Notes: generated by a model not told the origin, from the letters alone. A stretch of DNA of 64,000 nt from Bacteroidetes bacterium HGW-Bacteroidetes-2 (GCA_002842575.1 PHDJ01000001.1:209161-273160), one strand, 5' to 3'; shown: positions 19,973 to 30,820, counted from the stretch's first letter. Numbers and translations: made by a program.

Positions 19973-22231
19973 ATGAAAAAAATAGTAGGATTATATGCCA
20001 TTTTAATCAGTTTTGGATGCTCAAACTCAAAGCCAGAAAAATTTTCTTTAGAGACAACCATTAAAGGAATGGCCTCTCCAATATATTTAATAGATGCACA
20101 AAATGAAATTCTGATTTCCGATTATTTTCTTGATGTAACCCAGATAGATTCTATTGCGCTAAATCCCAATTATAAAACAACATTAAGTGAGGATAAAAGC
20201 ACAATAACGCTTTTGCAAAATGAAAAAGCCCCATATTTAATGAATTTACGCATCTGGACCAGAAACACCCCAAATGACATTCCCCTATTAAAAGGAGAAA
20301 AAAAACAACTCCATATTTCCCTTTCTGATGAAAACAAAGCCTACAAAGAGGTTTTTGTTAAAGGTGAATTCTCTAATTGGGAAATGCTTCCACTCACCTA
20401 TTCGGCAAATAAATGGATATTAGAAACTAGGGCAAACCCCGGAAGACACCAATATGTATTTGTAGTGGATGGCAAAGAAAAGCCCGACCCCTCCAATAAC
20501 AACAAAATAAGTAATGGCATGGGAGGCTTCAATTCTATTATAGAAATTGAAACAAATGAGGACAAAAAACCATTTATTCATACACAAGAAATAAAAGAAA
20601 ATGCATTTACTTTTTCGTCCACCACTCCATTAAACGAAATGCTTGTTTATTTTGACAATCGCTTATTACCAAATGAAAATATTTCAAATATAAACGAAAT
20701 TTTTACTGTTACTCTGCCAAAAACAAACACAAAACGCTCGTACATACGTATATATGCTTCCAATGATTTTGGCAATAGCAATGACGTTTTAATACCGTTA
20801 AATAATAATCAAATCATTACAGACCCCTCTCTATTACAGCGCACCGATTTTCATACACAAATTATGTACTTTTTAATGGTAGACAGATTCTTAGATGGCA
20901 ACCCTTCCAACACTAGAAAAGTAGATAACGATAGTATTCTTCCAAAAGCAAACTATTATGGTGGCGATTTAGAAGGTGTGTTAAAAAAACTAGAAGAAGG
21001 CTATTTCACCTCTTTAGGAATCAACACACTTTGGCTTTCTCCAATTACTCAAAATCCAGAAGGAGCCTATGGACTTTGGCCAAACCCAATAACTAAATTT
21101 TCTGGATACCACGGCTATTGGCCCATAAGCAATACAAAAATTGACGACCGCTTTGGCAATGAAGAAACTTTTAAAAAACTCATAGCTACCGCTCATAAAA
21201 AAAATATAAATGTCCTACTAGATTATGTTGCAAATCACGTGCACGAAAAACATCCATTATACAAGGAGCATCCAGATTGGGTAACACAATTATATTTGCC
21301 AGACGGCAGCTTGAATACGGAACGTTGGGATGACCACAGACTCACCACTTGGTTTGATACTTTTATGCCAACCCTCGATTTTAGTAAGCAAGAAGTAGTA
21401 GAAAAAATGACCGACTCTGCCGCATATTGGGTAACACATTATGACCTTGACGGGTTTAGGCATGATGCTACAAAACACATTCAAGAAACATTTTGGCGTA
21501 CTCTTACTAAAAAAATTAAAGAACGCACAAACCGTCCCATATTTCAAATAGGAGAAACTTACGGAAGCCCCGAACTCATAAGAAGCTATATTAGTACTGG
21601 AATGCTCGATGCTCAATTTGATTTTAATCTATATGATGCTTCTGTACAAGCATTTGCAACAGAAACCTCCTTTGAAAACCTTGCCGCAAATTTGCAAAAA
21701 TCACTACAGTATTATGGCTACCACCATTTAATGGGTACAATTTCAGGAAATCAAGACCGGGCACGTTTTATAAGCTATGCTTCAGGCGATGTGCATTTTA
21801 ATGAAGATGCAAAAAAAGCGGGATGGACCCGCGAAATAAAAATGAGCGATACCTCAGCATACAACAAACTGGCTATGTTACAAGCTTTTAATTTATTCAT
21901 TCCTGGAATTCCGTGCATCTATTATGGCGATGAATATGGAAGCATTGGTGGCAATGACCCTGACAATCGCAAAATGATGCAATTCGACAATTTAAATGCT
22001 AATGAACTAAAGCTTAAAAAAAGAGTAACCCAATTGGTTACCCTTCGAAGAAATACTTTGGCTTTGCAATATGGCACCTTGGAAGTCCTAAGAGCTGATG
22101 AAAATATTCTGGTACTTCAAAGAAGTTATTTTAACCAAACCATTAAAATTGTATTTAATAAATCTGAAAAACCTATTCTTTTGGAAAACCAAACAATCGC
22201 ACCAAATGATTTTAAATTAATTACAAAATAA
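19973..22231 (+). CDS. GH13 alpha-amylase lipoprotein with CBM48/glycogen-binding-like domain
   Basis: The 752-residue protein is a predicted lipoprotein (LISFGC, then SNSKPE). An N-terminal beta domain is followed by a carbohydrate-binding module with VKGEFSNWEMLPL and GRHQYVFVVDG (about 122-165). The GH13 barrel has DYVANHVHE (about 418), GFRHDATKH with the nucleophile (about 494) and IGETYG with the acid/base Glu (about 527). Region IV reads SGNQDRAR (about 592), with Gln where most amylases have the His of NHD. The C-terminal beta domain is short. It lies 10 bp after the SusA-like gene. Surface or periplasmic maltodextrin cleavage is expected; exact specificity is unknown. Confidence 0.88.
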   Translation: MKKIVGLYAILISFGCSNSKPEKFSLETTIKGMASPIYLIDAQNEILISDYFLDVTQIDSIALNPNYKTTLSEDKSTITLLQNEKAPYLMNLRIWTRNTPNDIPLLKGEKKQLHISLSDENKAYKEVFVKGEFSNWEMLPLTYSANKWILETRANPGRHQYVFVVDGKEKPDPSNNNKISNGMGGFNSIIEIETNEDKKPFIHTQEIKENAFTFSSTTPLNEMLVYFDNRLLPNENISNINEIFTVTLPKTNTKRSYIRIYASNDFGNSNDVLIPLNNNQIITDPSLLQRTDFHTQIMYFLMVDRFLDGNPSNTRKVDNDSILPKANYYGGDLEGVLKKLEEGYFTSLGINTLWLSPITQNPEGAYGLWPNPITKFSGYHGYWPISNTKIDDRFGNEETFKKLIATAHKKNINVLLDYVANHVHEKHPLYKEHPDWVTQLYLPDGSLNTERWDDHRLTTWFDTFMPTLDFSKQEVVEKMTDSAAYWVTHYDLDGFRHDATKHIQETFWRTLTKKIKERTNRPIFQIGETYGSPELIRSYISTGMLDAQFDFNLYDASVQAFATETSFENLAANLQKSLQYYGYHHLMGTISGNQDRARFISYASGDVHFNEDAKKAGWTREIKMSDTSAYNKLAMLQAFNLFIPGIPCIYYGDEYGSIGGNDPDNRKMMQFDNLNANELKLKKRVTQLVTLRRNTLALQYGTLEVLRADENILVLQRSYFNQTIKIVFNKSEKPILLENQTIAPNDFKLITK

Positions 22232-22247
22232 ATAAAACCTATTCCCG

Positions 22248-23672
22248 ATGAAAAAATTTAGTGTACTCCTATTTGCTATCACAATAATAGCTTGCGCAAA
22301 TGAAGAGAAGCAAACACAAACAAACGAAACAGCTTTATTTGTACCAATTAATGAAACCGATTATGAAAATGCGGTTATTTATGAAGCTAATATTCGCCAA
22401 TATTCGCCCGAAGGAACTTTTGAAGCATTTACTAAGGACATACCCCAACTCAAAGAACTTGGGGTTAAAATTATTTGGTTAATGCCTATTCATCCTATCT
22501 CTTTAACCAATAGAAAAGCAAAAGGTGATCTTAATGTAAAGGACATCGAAGACGAACAAGAACGAAAAAAATACCTTGGAAGTTATTATTCGGTTTCTGA
22601 TTATACCGCCGTAAACTCAGATTTTGGCACAAAAGAGGACTTTGACAAACTTGTAACAACCGCTCACGAAAACGGTATGTTTGTTATTTTAGATTGGGTT
22701 GCAAATCACACTGGTTGGGATCATACATGGATACAAACCAATCCTGATTATTATTATAAAAACGACAAAGGAGAAGTTGTTGACCCCATTAATTACGCAA
22801 CAGGCGAAAGTTGGGGATGGACAGATGTAGCACATTTAAATTATGAAAATAAAGAATTGTGGGAAGCCATGAAAAAGGATATGCTTTATTGGGTTAAAGA
22901 GCACAATATCGACGGATTTAGATGCGATGTTGCTGGTGAAATTCCAACCCATTTTTGGGAATTTGTAGTACCAAAACTAAATGAAATAAAACCCGTTTTT
23001 ATGCTTGCAGAAAGTGAAAAGAAAGACCTTTTTTACAACGCATTTGATATGGGCTATAACTGGGAAGGTCATCACATTAAAAATGAAATAGCGCAAGGAA
23101 AACAATCTATAACTGAATGGGATTCCTATATGAAAAAGATAGATTCTACCTTTCAAAAAGATGATTTTCTAATGAATTTTGTAACAAATCACGATGAAAA
23201 TTCTTGGAATGGCACCATAAATGAACGAATGGGTAAAGCCGGAAAAGCTATGCTTGCACTCTGTTACACACTTCCCGGAATGCCATTAATTTACAGTGGT
23301 CAAGAATACGATTTGAACCACCGTCTAAAATTTTTTGAAAAAGATGAAATTCCTAAAACAAAAGGCGAAATATGGCCAATTCTTCAAAAATTAGGAAAAC
23401 TAAAAAACGAAAATCCTGCACTAAATGGCGGTAAAAATGCCGCAACCTATACCCGAATTCCAACTTCTAAAGATAAAAACATTCTTGCTTTTGAAAGAAA
23501 AAAAGAAGGGAATACGATTATCTATATCGCAAACTTAAGCTCTGAAGAAATAACATTCACAATAAATTATCAAGGGGCTTTCAAAAACTATATAAATGAT
23601 GAAACCATGACACTTGATAAAGTAACAACCCATAGATTTGCTCCTTGGGAATATGTTATTTTAGTAAAATAA
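22248..23672 (+). CDS. GH13 alpha-amylase lipoprotein, compact form
   Basis: The 474-residue predicted lipoprotein (FAITIIAC, then ANEEKQ) carries a compact GH13 barrel without extra binding modules. Conserved regions: DWVANHTGWDH (about 149), GFRCDVAGE with the nucleophile Asp (about 223), LAESEKKD with the acid/base Glu (about 252) and TNHDENSW (about 315). The last ~80 residues form the C-terminal beta domain. It is the last amylase of the operon, 16 bp after the previous gene and 100 bp before pfkA, where a partial operator lies. Alpha-glucan hydrolysis is secure. The product spectrum is not visible. Confidence 0.9.
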   Translation: MKKFSVLLFAITIIACANEEKQTQTNETALFVPINETDYENAVIYEANIRQYSPEGTFEAFTKDIPQLKELGVKIIWLMPIHPISLTNRKAKGDLNVKDIEDEQERKKYLGSYYSVSDYTAVNSDFGTKEDFDKLVTTAHENGMFVILDWVANHTGWDHTWIQTNPDYYYKNDKGEVVDPINYATGESWGWTDVAHLNYENKELWEAMKKDMLYWVKEHNIDGFRCDVAGEIPTHFWEFVVPKLNEIKPVFMLAESEKKDLFYNAFDMGYNWEGHHIKNEIAQGKQSITEWDSYMKKIDSTFQKDDFLMNFVTNHDENSWNGTINERMGKAGKAMLALCYTLPGMPLIYSGQEYDLNHRLKFFEKDEIPKTKGEIWPILQKLGKLKNENPALNGGKNAATYTRIPTSKDKNILAFERKKEGNTIIYIANLSSEEITFTINYQGAFKNYINDETMTLDKVTTHRFAPWEYVILVK

Positions 23673-23707
23673 TCTCAATTTTATACAAAAAAAAAGAATC
23701 TTATCAA

Positions 23708-23719
23708 CCGAAAACGTTA
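23708..23719. promoter_or_regulatory. partial LacI-type operator upstream of pfkA
   Basis: CCGAAAACGTTA contains ten consecutive bases (CGAAAACGTT) of the perfect palindrome at 12461-12476, but the right half-site is degenerate. It lies about 55 bp before the pfkA ATG. It suggests that the same regulator, or another of its family, acts on the glycolytic genes. Confidence 0.5.
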
Positions 23720-23771
23720 GAGTTTGCATAACTTTTTGCTAAAATGAGCGAATAGCCTTAGCTTTACCATT

Positions 23772-24758
23772 ATGATAAAAAAACTACAAAAAATTGCTGT
23801 CCTCACCAGTGGTGGGGACGCTCCAGGGATGAACGCTGCCATAAGAGCCGTGGTTCGTTCTTGCGCTTACCACAACATTGCCTGTGTTGGGGTGTTTAGA
23901 GGACTTCAAGGACTCATTGAGGGTGATTTTAAAGATTTGGACGCTCGCTCGGTAAAAAACATTATTAATCGGGGTGGCACTTTTTTAAAAACAGCTCGAT
24001 CTAAAGACTTTTTTAAAAAAGAAGGCAGAGAAAAAGCACACAAAAATCTTTTAAACGAAGGAGTAGATGCACTCATCGTTATTGGCGGTGACGGCACATT
24101 TACTGGCGCTTCCATCTTTATAAATGAATTTAATTTTCCCATCGTAGGCCTTCCAGGCACTATTGATAATGACATTCACGGCACTGATTTTACTATTGGT
24201 TATGACACGGCCTTAAACACCGTTGTAGAAGCAATTGACAAGATTAGAGATACTGCAAACTCACATAACCGCCTTTTTCTGGTGGAGGTTATGGGACGAG
24301 ATGCAGGACATATTGCTCTAAACGCAGGCATAGGTGCTGGTGCAGAAGAAATTCTTATACCGGAAGAAAATATGGGAAAAGACCGACTTATTGAATCGCT
24401 GCAAAGAAGTAAAAAATCTGGCAAAACCTCTAGTATCATTGTAGTTTCTGAGGGTGATCAAATAGGAAAAAATATCTTTGAATTGGCCGATTTTATTCAA
24501 AATAATTTAGAAGGGTATGATGTGCGAGTTACTGTTTTAGGACATATTCAAAGAGGTGGTTCGCCTAGTTGTTACGATCGCGTATTGGCCAGCAGAATGG
24601 GTGTTGCCGCTGTAGATGCATTAATGGAAGGAAGTAGAGACGTAATGATTGGGATTGTACATAACCAAATGATGCAAGTGCCTTTTGAAGAAGCAATAAA
24701 AGACAAACAAAAAATAGATGCAGAACTCATTAGAGTTGCTGACATCACATCCATATAA
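23772..24758 (+). CDS. pfkA: 6-phosphofructokinase, ATP-dependent type
   Basis: The 328-residue enzyme phosphorylates fructose 6-phosphate to fructose 1,6-bisphosphate. TSGGDAPGMNAAIRA (12-26) and GGDGT (105-109) form the ATP site. GGDG rather than GGDD marks the ATP-dependent class. GLPGTIDND carries the catalytic Asp, and GHIQRGG binds the sugar phosphate. Length and motifs match bacterial PfkA. The following gene, gap, starts 23 bp later. Being tied to a maltodextrin operon, it probably rises with starch use. Confidence 0.96.
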   Translation: MIKKLQKIAVLTSGGDAPGMNAAIRAVVRSCAYHNIACVGVFRGLQGLIEGDFKDLDARSVKNIINRGGTFLKTARSKDFFKKEGREKAHKNLLNEGVDALIVIGGDGTFTGASIFINEFNFPIVGLPGTIDNDIHGTDFTIGYDTALNTVVEAIDKIRDTANSHNRLFLVEVMGRDAGHIALNAGIGAGAEEILIPEENMGKDRLIESLQRSKKSGKTSSIIVVSEGDQIGKNIFELADFIQNNLEGYDVRVTVLGHIQRGGSPSCYDRVLASRMGVAAVDALMEGSRDVMIGIVHNQMMQVPFEEAIKDKQKIDAELIRVADITSI

Positions 24759-24772
24759 AATAAATACTTTAA

Positions 24773-25777
<1,005 letters not shown>

Positions 25778-25780
25778 TTT

Positions 25781-26641
25781 ATGATCCTAATAGCAGACGG
25801 TGGCTCTACAAAGTGCGACTGGATTTTACTGGACGCCTCGGGAAATCCTATTGTAAAAACACGAACACTAGGCCTAAACCCTGCCGTGGTACCAGAAGAA
25901 GATCTACTGTCGCGAATTATAGAAAATTTGGATCTTCAAAAAATAGCAGCACAAGTTAAAGTGGTTGACTTTTATGGAGCTGGTTGTGGCACTGTTACTC
26001 CAAGAACCTTACTTTACAAAACTCTTAGCACTTTTTTTAAAAATGCTAAAGTAACGGTAGAAGAAGATATGGTTGCCGCAGTGTATGCAGTAACTCAAAA
26101 AGCCGGCATAGTTTGTATTTTTGGCACCGGATCAAACAGTTGCTATTTTGATGGAAAAACCATAAAAACCAATGTCGATTCGCTTGGATTTATTTTAATG
26201 GATGAAGCCAGCGGCAATTATTTTGGAAAACGCCTCATTAGAGATTATTTCTATAAAAAAATGCCCGCCCAAATTGCAGCAGATTTTGAAAAACGATTTG
26301 ACCTTAACCCCGATGTTATTAAAACCAATCTGTACAAAAAACCAAATCCAAATACCTATTTAGCCTCTTTTGCCGAATTTATTTTTACTAGAGAAGAAGT
26401 AAATGGGTATTTTTACAACCTAATAAGTGAAGGTGTTTTAAAATTTATTGAATACCGAATTTTATGTTATAAAGAAGCCCAGCAAGTACCCATACATTTT
26501 ATTGGCTCTATTGCCCACTTTTCTCAGGATATTATAAGAGATTGTTTAAACAGATACCATCTTGAGCTTGGCACCATCATTAGAAGGCCTATAGAAGGAT
26601 TAATGGATTATTACAAAAACAACAAACTAAAAAAGGCATGA
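25781..26641 (+). CDS. BadF/BadG/BcrA-type sugar kinase (N-acetylglucosamine kinase-like)
   Basis: The 286-residue protein belongs to the ASKHA fold: phosphate-1 loop DGGSTKCDWILLD (6-18), a second loop with FGTGSNSCYFDG (about 114-125), and GSIAHFSQD near the C-terminus. The family includes N-acetylglucosamine kinases and other hexose kinases. Here it sits between gap and pgi, overlapping pgi by 4 bases (ATGA). Maltose phosphorolysis releases free glucose, so a glucokinase role is a reasonable inference. The sequence alone does not prove the substrate. Confidence 0.82.
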   Translation: MILIADGGSTKCDWILLDASGNPIVKTRTLGLNPAVVPEEDLLSRIIENLDLQKIAAQVKVVDFYGAGCGTVTPRTLLYKTLSTFFKNAKVTVEEDMVAAVYAVTQKAGIVCIFGTGSNSCYFDGKTIKTNVDSLGFILMDEASGNYFGKRLIRDYFYKKMPAQIAADFEKRFDLNPDVIKTNLYKKPNPNTYLASFAEFIFTREEVNGYFYNLISEGVLKFIEYRILCYKEAQQVPIHFIGSIAHFSQDIIRDCLNRYHLELGTIIRRPIEGLMDYYKNNKLKKA

Positions 26642-28227
26642 GTTTTCCATCGATAAATCCAACTACAACAAAAGCGTGGGCACGATTGCAAAAGCACTTT
26701 TCTGAAAGTAAAGAAAGAAAAATGCAAGATCTATTTGCAGAAGACAGCCTTCGTGCGTCCAAGTTTTCTATCGATTGGGAAGATTTTTATTTGGACTACT
26801 CCAAAAACAGAATCACTCAAGAAACAATATCTCTATTGCTTCAACTGTCAGAAGAAGTCCAGCTAAAACAAGCTATCGAGCAACAATTTTCTGGCGAAAA
26901 AATAAATCAAACTGAAAATCGAGCAGTTTTGCATACCGCTTTGCGAAATTTTGATGCCATGCCTAAAGAAGTGAAGCAAACACTTAAAAAAATGCGTGTT
27001 TTTTCAAAAAAAATTATTGATAAAAGTTGGAAAGGATACACCGGAAAACCCATAACAGATATCGTAAACATAGGCATAGGAGGAAGTGATTTAGGTCCAG
27101 ATATGATAACCGAAGCATTGTCTTTTTACAAAAATCATCTTAATGTCCATTTTGTGTCAAATGTGGATGGTGACCATGTACAAGAAACCCTAAAAAAACT
27201 CCATCGAGAAACCACATTGTTTATCATTGTTTCCAAAACCTTTACCACTCAGGAAACCATCACCAATGCATCCACCATCAGAAATTGGTTTTTACAAAAA
27301 GCCACCATTTTAGATATTGAAAGGCACTTTGTGGCGGTCTCAACTAACATAAAAGAGGTAGAAAATTTTGGCATTGCTAAAGAAAATATCTTCCCAATGT
27401 GGGATTGGGTGGGTGGAAGATTTTCCCTTTGGAGTGCTGTAGGCCTATCAGTTTGCTGCGCTGTTGGTTATTCTAATTTTGAAAAGCTATTGCGTGGGGC
27501 ACATCAAATGGATTTGCACTTTAAAAACAAACCATTTAAAGAAAACATTCCGGTTTTTCTGGCACTAATTTCTGTATGGTACAATAATTTTTATAAAGCA
27601 GAAAGTGAAGCCATTGTGCCCTATTCACAATATTTAACCAAACTAGTTCCTTACCTGCAACAAGCAATTATGGAAAGTAACGGTAAACAAATAGATAGAA
27701 ATGGCAAACCAGTAACCTACCAAACAGGAACAATAGTGTGGGGAAGTACTGGCACAAATGCACAACACGCTTTCTTTCAATTGTTGCACCAAGGCACAAA
27801 ATTGATTCCAGTAGATTTTATTGCTTTTGCAAAAGCATTACACAAACAAGATGTACACCAACAAATGCTTTTGGCAAATTGTTTTGCCCAATCTGAAGCG
27901 CTTTTAAATGGAACCTTAGATGAGAAAAATGAACACCATTATAAATTATTTGATGGTAATAGACCCTCAAATACACTGCTCATTAAACAATTAACTCCTG
28001 AAAATTTAGGTGCCTTAATTGCAATGTATGAGCACAAGCTATTTGTACAAGGAGTTATTTGGAATGTTTTTAGTTATGACCAATGGGGGGTGGAATTAGG
28101 CAAAAAATTAGCCAAAAACACCTTATCTGCTTTAGATGAAAAAAATACGCTTCAAAATAAAAAAACCCCAACCGACTTACTGATTACAAAAACATTAGAA
28201 ACAAAAAAAAACTCTAAAAATAATTAA
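26638..28227 (+). CDS. pgi: glucose-6-phosphate isomerase
   Basis: The 529-residue enzyme interconverts glucose 6-phosphate and fructose 6-phosphate. Signatures include NIGIGGSDLGP, the SKTFTTQET phosphate-binding loop, MWDWVGGRFSLWSAVG (PGI signature 1), MESNGKQ, and GVIWNVFSYDQWGVELGK (PGI signature 2). It ends the sugar-to-glycolysis gene string and is translationally coupled to the kinase before it. Convergent with the DUF4168 gene, 34 bp away. Confidence 0.97.
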   Translation: MSFPSINPTTTKAWARLQKHFSESKERKMQDLFAEDSLRASKFSIDWEDFYLDYSKNRITQETISLLLQLSEEVQLKQAIEQQFSGEKINQTENRAVLHTALRNFDAMPKEVKQTLKKMRVFSKKIIDKSWKGYTGKPITDIVNIGIGGSDLGPDMITEALSFYKNHLNVHFVSNVDGDHVQETLKKLHRETTLFIIVSKTFTTQETITNASTIRNWFLQKATILDIERHFVAVSTNIKEVENFGIAKENIFPMWDWVGGRFSLWSAVGLSVCCAVGYSNFEKLLRGAHQMDLHFKNKPFKENIPVFLALISVWYNNFYKAESEAIVPYSQYLTKLVPYLQQAIMESNGKQIDRNGKPVTYQTGTIVWGSTGTNAQHAFFQLLHQGTKLIPVDFIAFAKALHKQDVHQQMLLANCFAQSEALLNGTLDEKNEHHYKLFDGNRPSNTLLIKQLTPENLGALIAMYEHKLFVQGVIWNVFSYDQWGVELGKKLAKNTLSALDEKNTLQNKKTPTDLLITKTLETKKNSKNN

Positions 28228-28261
28228 TTTTCAGAGCTTTTATAATAAACCTTAATAAGCT

Positions 28262-28708
28262 TTACTCCATCATCATTGCCTGAAACCTTTCTTGAAGTTC
28301 AACATCACCCTCAAGAATATTGCCTATATCTTCAAAACGATCTAAAGTAATGCCAAGTTTAGTAACCGCGTCTTCCATTTGTTTTTGAAAAATAGGCTGC
28401 ATAACTTCCATACGTGCAATTACACCTTCAAATTTTTTGGTTTCGTCTTCAGTAGCATTTGCTGCGGGAAGACTTGGATTTTCTGAAGCTTCAAATAATT
28501 CATTAAAACGAACCAAATCAAAACCAGACTGTTCTACAAGAGCAATCATGTCTTTTTGTGCGGTTTGGTTTATTTCCTGAACCGCTTTTATAGATGCAAC
28601 AAATTGTTTTAATTCGGTGTCTGATATTTTTTCTTGTGCAAATGAAGAAGTAATTCCTATAAAAAATAACACAAAGATGCTCTTTACTGTTTTGTTAATG
28701 ATTTTCAT
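28262..28708 (-). CDS. DUF4168 family exported protein
   Basis: The 148-residue protein has a signal peptide (SIFVLFFIGITSSFAQ) and a helical DUF4168-type body (ISDTELKQFVASIKAVQEI ... LGITLDRFEDIGNIL). Proteins of this family are periplasmic or membrane-associated and of unknown role. It stands alone between pgi and rseP, with its own ~100-bp upstream gap. No catalytic motif is visible. Confidence 0.75.
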   Translation of the reverse strand: MKIINKTVKSIFVLFFIGITSSFAQEKISDTELKQFVASIKAVQEINQTAQKDMIALVEQSGFDLVRFNELFEASENPSLPAANATEDETKKFEGVIARMEVMQPIFQKQMEDAVTKLGITLDRFEDIGNILEGDVELQERFQAMMME

Positions 28709-28810
28709 TTTTATCGATTATTTAAAATTTTTGTTGTTCAAAAATACTATTTAACTTTAGATAATAAAAATACGTGCGTTAATTAATTTTTAATTGCCAT
28801 TAAAAATTAA

Positions 28811-30127
28811 TTACCCAAAAATCCAGCGATACACATCATTGCCATTTGCAAATAGCACTAACGCTATTAGTAAGAAAAACCCTGCAATTTGAGCATATTC
28901 CATTACTTTTTCATTAGGTTTTCTTCCGCTTACCATTTCATAAAGCAAAAACATAACGTGCCCACCATCTAATGCAGGTATGGGCAAAATATTCATAAAT
29001 GCCAATATAATAGAAATAAAGGCCGTGGTTTGCCAGAAGCTTAACCAATTCCAAGTGTCTGGAAATAAATTGCCAATAGCACCAAACCCCCCCACTTGGG
29101 TTGCTCCTTTTTTAGTAAATACATATTTGAATTGCGCAACATAATCTCCTAAAACATCATAGCCATAGCCCGCTCCACTTTTAATACTCTCCAATAAAGA
29201 ATACTCTTTGGTTACCACATCAAAAGGAAATTTAGGAGTTACTCCAATAGTTCCATCTTCATTTGGTGTTATAGAAGCTTCATTATAAACTCCGTTTCTT
29301 TCGTATCCAATGGTTAAAGATAGGGTGGGATTTAATTTCACTTTTTCGGTAAATTGATGCCAATAATTGATTTTTTCTCCATTTACCGTTACAATTTTGT
29401 CGTCCACTTGAAGGCCTGCGACATCGGCAGGACTTTCTGGCAGAATGCCACTTAATTCCGGAATTGCAATAGGAGAAAAAGGTGTCATCACCCCTTTTTC
29501 AAACATAATAGAACCAATATTTTCAGGAACCGTTAAAATTTCTTTATCTCCATTTTGACGAAGAACCTCAACGGTTTTAACATCACGCAGAAATAGATAT
29601 TTATTAATATCGGTTACATTTTCAAAATGTTTGCCATTAACTTCTAGTATTTGATCACCATCTTGAAAACCGTAGTCTTTTAAAAGATTATCAACAGCAA
29701 AACCTTGAGGCATAGTCTCGGGAGTTACAAAATCTCTTCCATAGTAAAATAAAATCATGGCGTAAATTAGAAACCCAACAAGGATATTCACTGTTACTCC
29801 GCCAAGCATAATGATAAGTCTTTGCCATGTTGGTTTTGAACGAAATTCCCACGGTTGAGGTGGCAATGCCATCTGCTCTTTGTCCATGCTTTCATCAATC
29901 ATCCCGGAAATTTTTACATACCCCCCTAATGGCAACCAACCAATACCGTAGGTAGTTTCTCCTATTTTCTTTTTAAACAGCGAAAATTTCACATCAAAAA
30001 ATAAATAAAATTTTTCAACGCGGGTATTAAAAATTTTAGCGGGTATAAAGTGTCCCAACTCATGCAGGACAATAAGTATTGATAAGCTTAATATAAGCTG
30101 AATAGCTTTTACAAAAAATGGATCCAT
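28811..30127 (-). CDS. rseP: RIP metalloprotease RseP (site-2 protease)
   Basis: The 438-residue inner-membrane protease has the zinc motif HELGH (22-26) in its first transmembrane helix, two tandem PDZ-like domains (about 130-290, including SGILPESPADVAGLQVDD) and the second zinc-ligand motif NILPIPALDGGH (about 380-391). It cleaves transmembrane anti-sigma factors or leftover signal peptides. The length matches the family. It stands 88 bp upstream of the MarR-type gene's stop codon on the same strand. Confidence 0.95.
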   Translation of the reverse strand: MDPFFVKAIQLILSLSILIVLHELGHFIPAKIFNTRVEKFYLFFDVKFSLFKKKIGETTYGIGWLPLGGYVKISGMIDESMDKEQMALPPQPWEFRSKPTWQRLIIMLGGVTVNILVGFLIYAMILFYYGRDFVTPETMPQGFAVDNLLKDYGFQDGDQILEVNGKHFENVTDINKYLFLRDVKTVEVLRQNGDKEILTVPENIGSIMFEKGVMTPFSPIAIPELSGILPESPADVAGLQVDDKIVTVNGEKINYWHQFTEKVKLNPTLSLTIGYERNGVYNEASITPNEDGTIGVTPKFPFDVVTKEYSLLESIKSGAGYGYDVLGDYVAQFKYVFTKKGATQVGGFGAIGNLFPDTWNWLSFWQTTAFISIILAFMNILPIPALDGGHVMFLLYEMVSGRKPNEKVMEYAQIAGFFLLIALVLFANGNDVYRWIFG

Positions 30128-30214
30128 AGTAACATTTGCATTTAACGTGCAAAAGTACGTTTTTAGAACAAGGTAATAAAACTAAATTTTTACTAATATT
30201 TAGCCTTAAATAAA

Positions 30215-30820
30215 TTAAACCGCTAACTGGTGTTCTGGGCAGTCTATACGCAAATCCAATTTGTACAATGGTTTTTTTAGTAAATTACAGTAAGGGGTAG
30301 CTGGTTTAGTATCATAATATCGACACGAAATACACATGCGCTGAACGCTTAGTATATCTTGTTTATTTAAATTTTCAATAAGTGTTAATAAACTTTCCAG
30401 AAAACTTTCCTTTTGTGAGGGTGTTAATTGAAGTATGGGTGTTTCTAAAGCCTCTGAAAAGGAAGCAACTTGCCTAGCTTTTTTCTCTCCTTCTGGAGTT
30501 AAAAAAATAGTAAAACTTCTACTATCTATTGCATCTAATTCTTTTTGGATCAAGTTTTTATTCAGTAGCGATTTTACAGAGTCACTTACGGTAGCTTTGG
30601 TTATGTTAAATTCAAGTGCAAGATAACCTACTTTACAAATATCTCTCGAATGAAAGAGTAAGAAAATAAGAATTTGAGTTTGAATAGGACTTAGATTATT
30701 TTCCTTACTTTCATTCCAAAGCAGTACTTTAAATACTTGAGAAACTCGTTCTAAAGCCACTACAATCTTGCTTTCTATTTCACTATTTTGTTTGGTTAGG
30801 TTAAAAGGTGAAGATTTCAT
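30215..30820 (-). CDS. MarR-type winged-helix regulator with a C-terminal cysteine cluster
   Basis: The protein is 201 residues from the ATG at 30820, which overlaps the stop of the DUF2024 gene by one base (TAATG). An upstream in-frame start at 30853 would add 11 residues inside the previous gene and is less likely. The MarR core (about 20-150) has the DNA-binding segment FNITKATVSDSVKSLLNKNL and a wing with DSRSFTIFLTPEG. The unusual tail holds four cysteines (CISCRYYD, then YC, then DCPEH), suggesting zinc, an Fe-S cluster or thiol sensing. Neighbours are Cys-rich or thioredoxin-like, supporting redox or metal regulation. Confidence 0.85.
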   Translation of the reverse strand: MKSSPFNLTKQNSEIESKIVVALERVSQVFKVLLWNESKENNLSPIQTQILIFLLFHSRDICKVGYLALEFNITKATVSDSVKSLLNKNLIQKELDAIDSRSFTIFLTPEGEKKARQVASFSEALETPILQLTPSQKESFLESLLTLIENLNKQDILSVQRMCISCRYYDTKPATPYCNLLKKPLYKLDLRIDCPEHQLAV

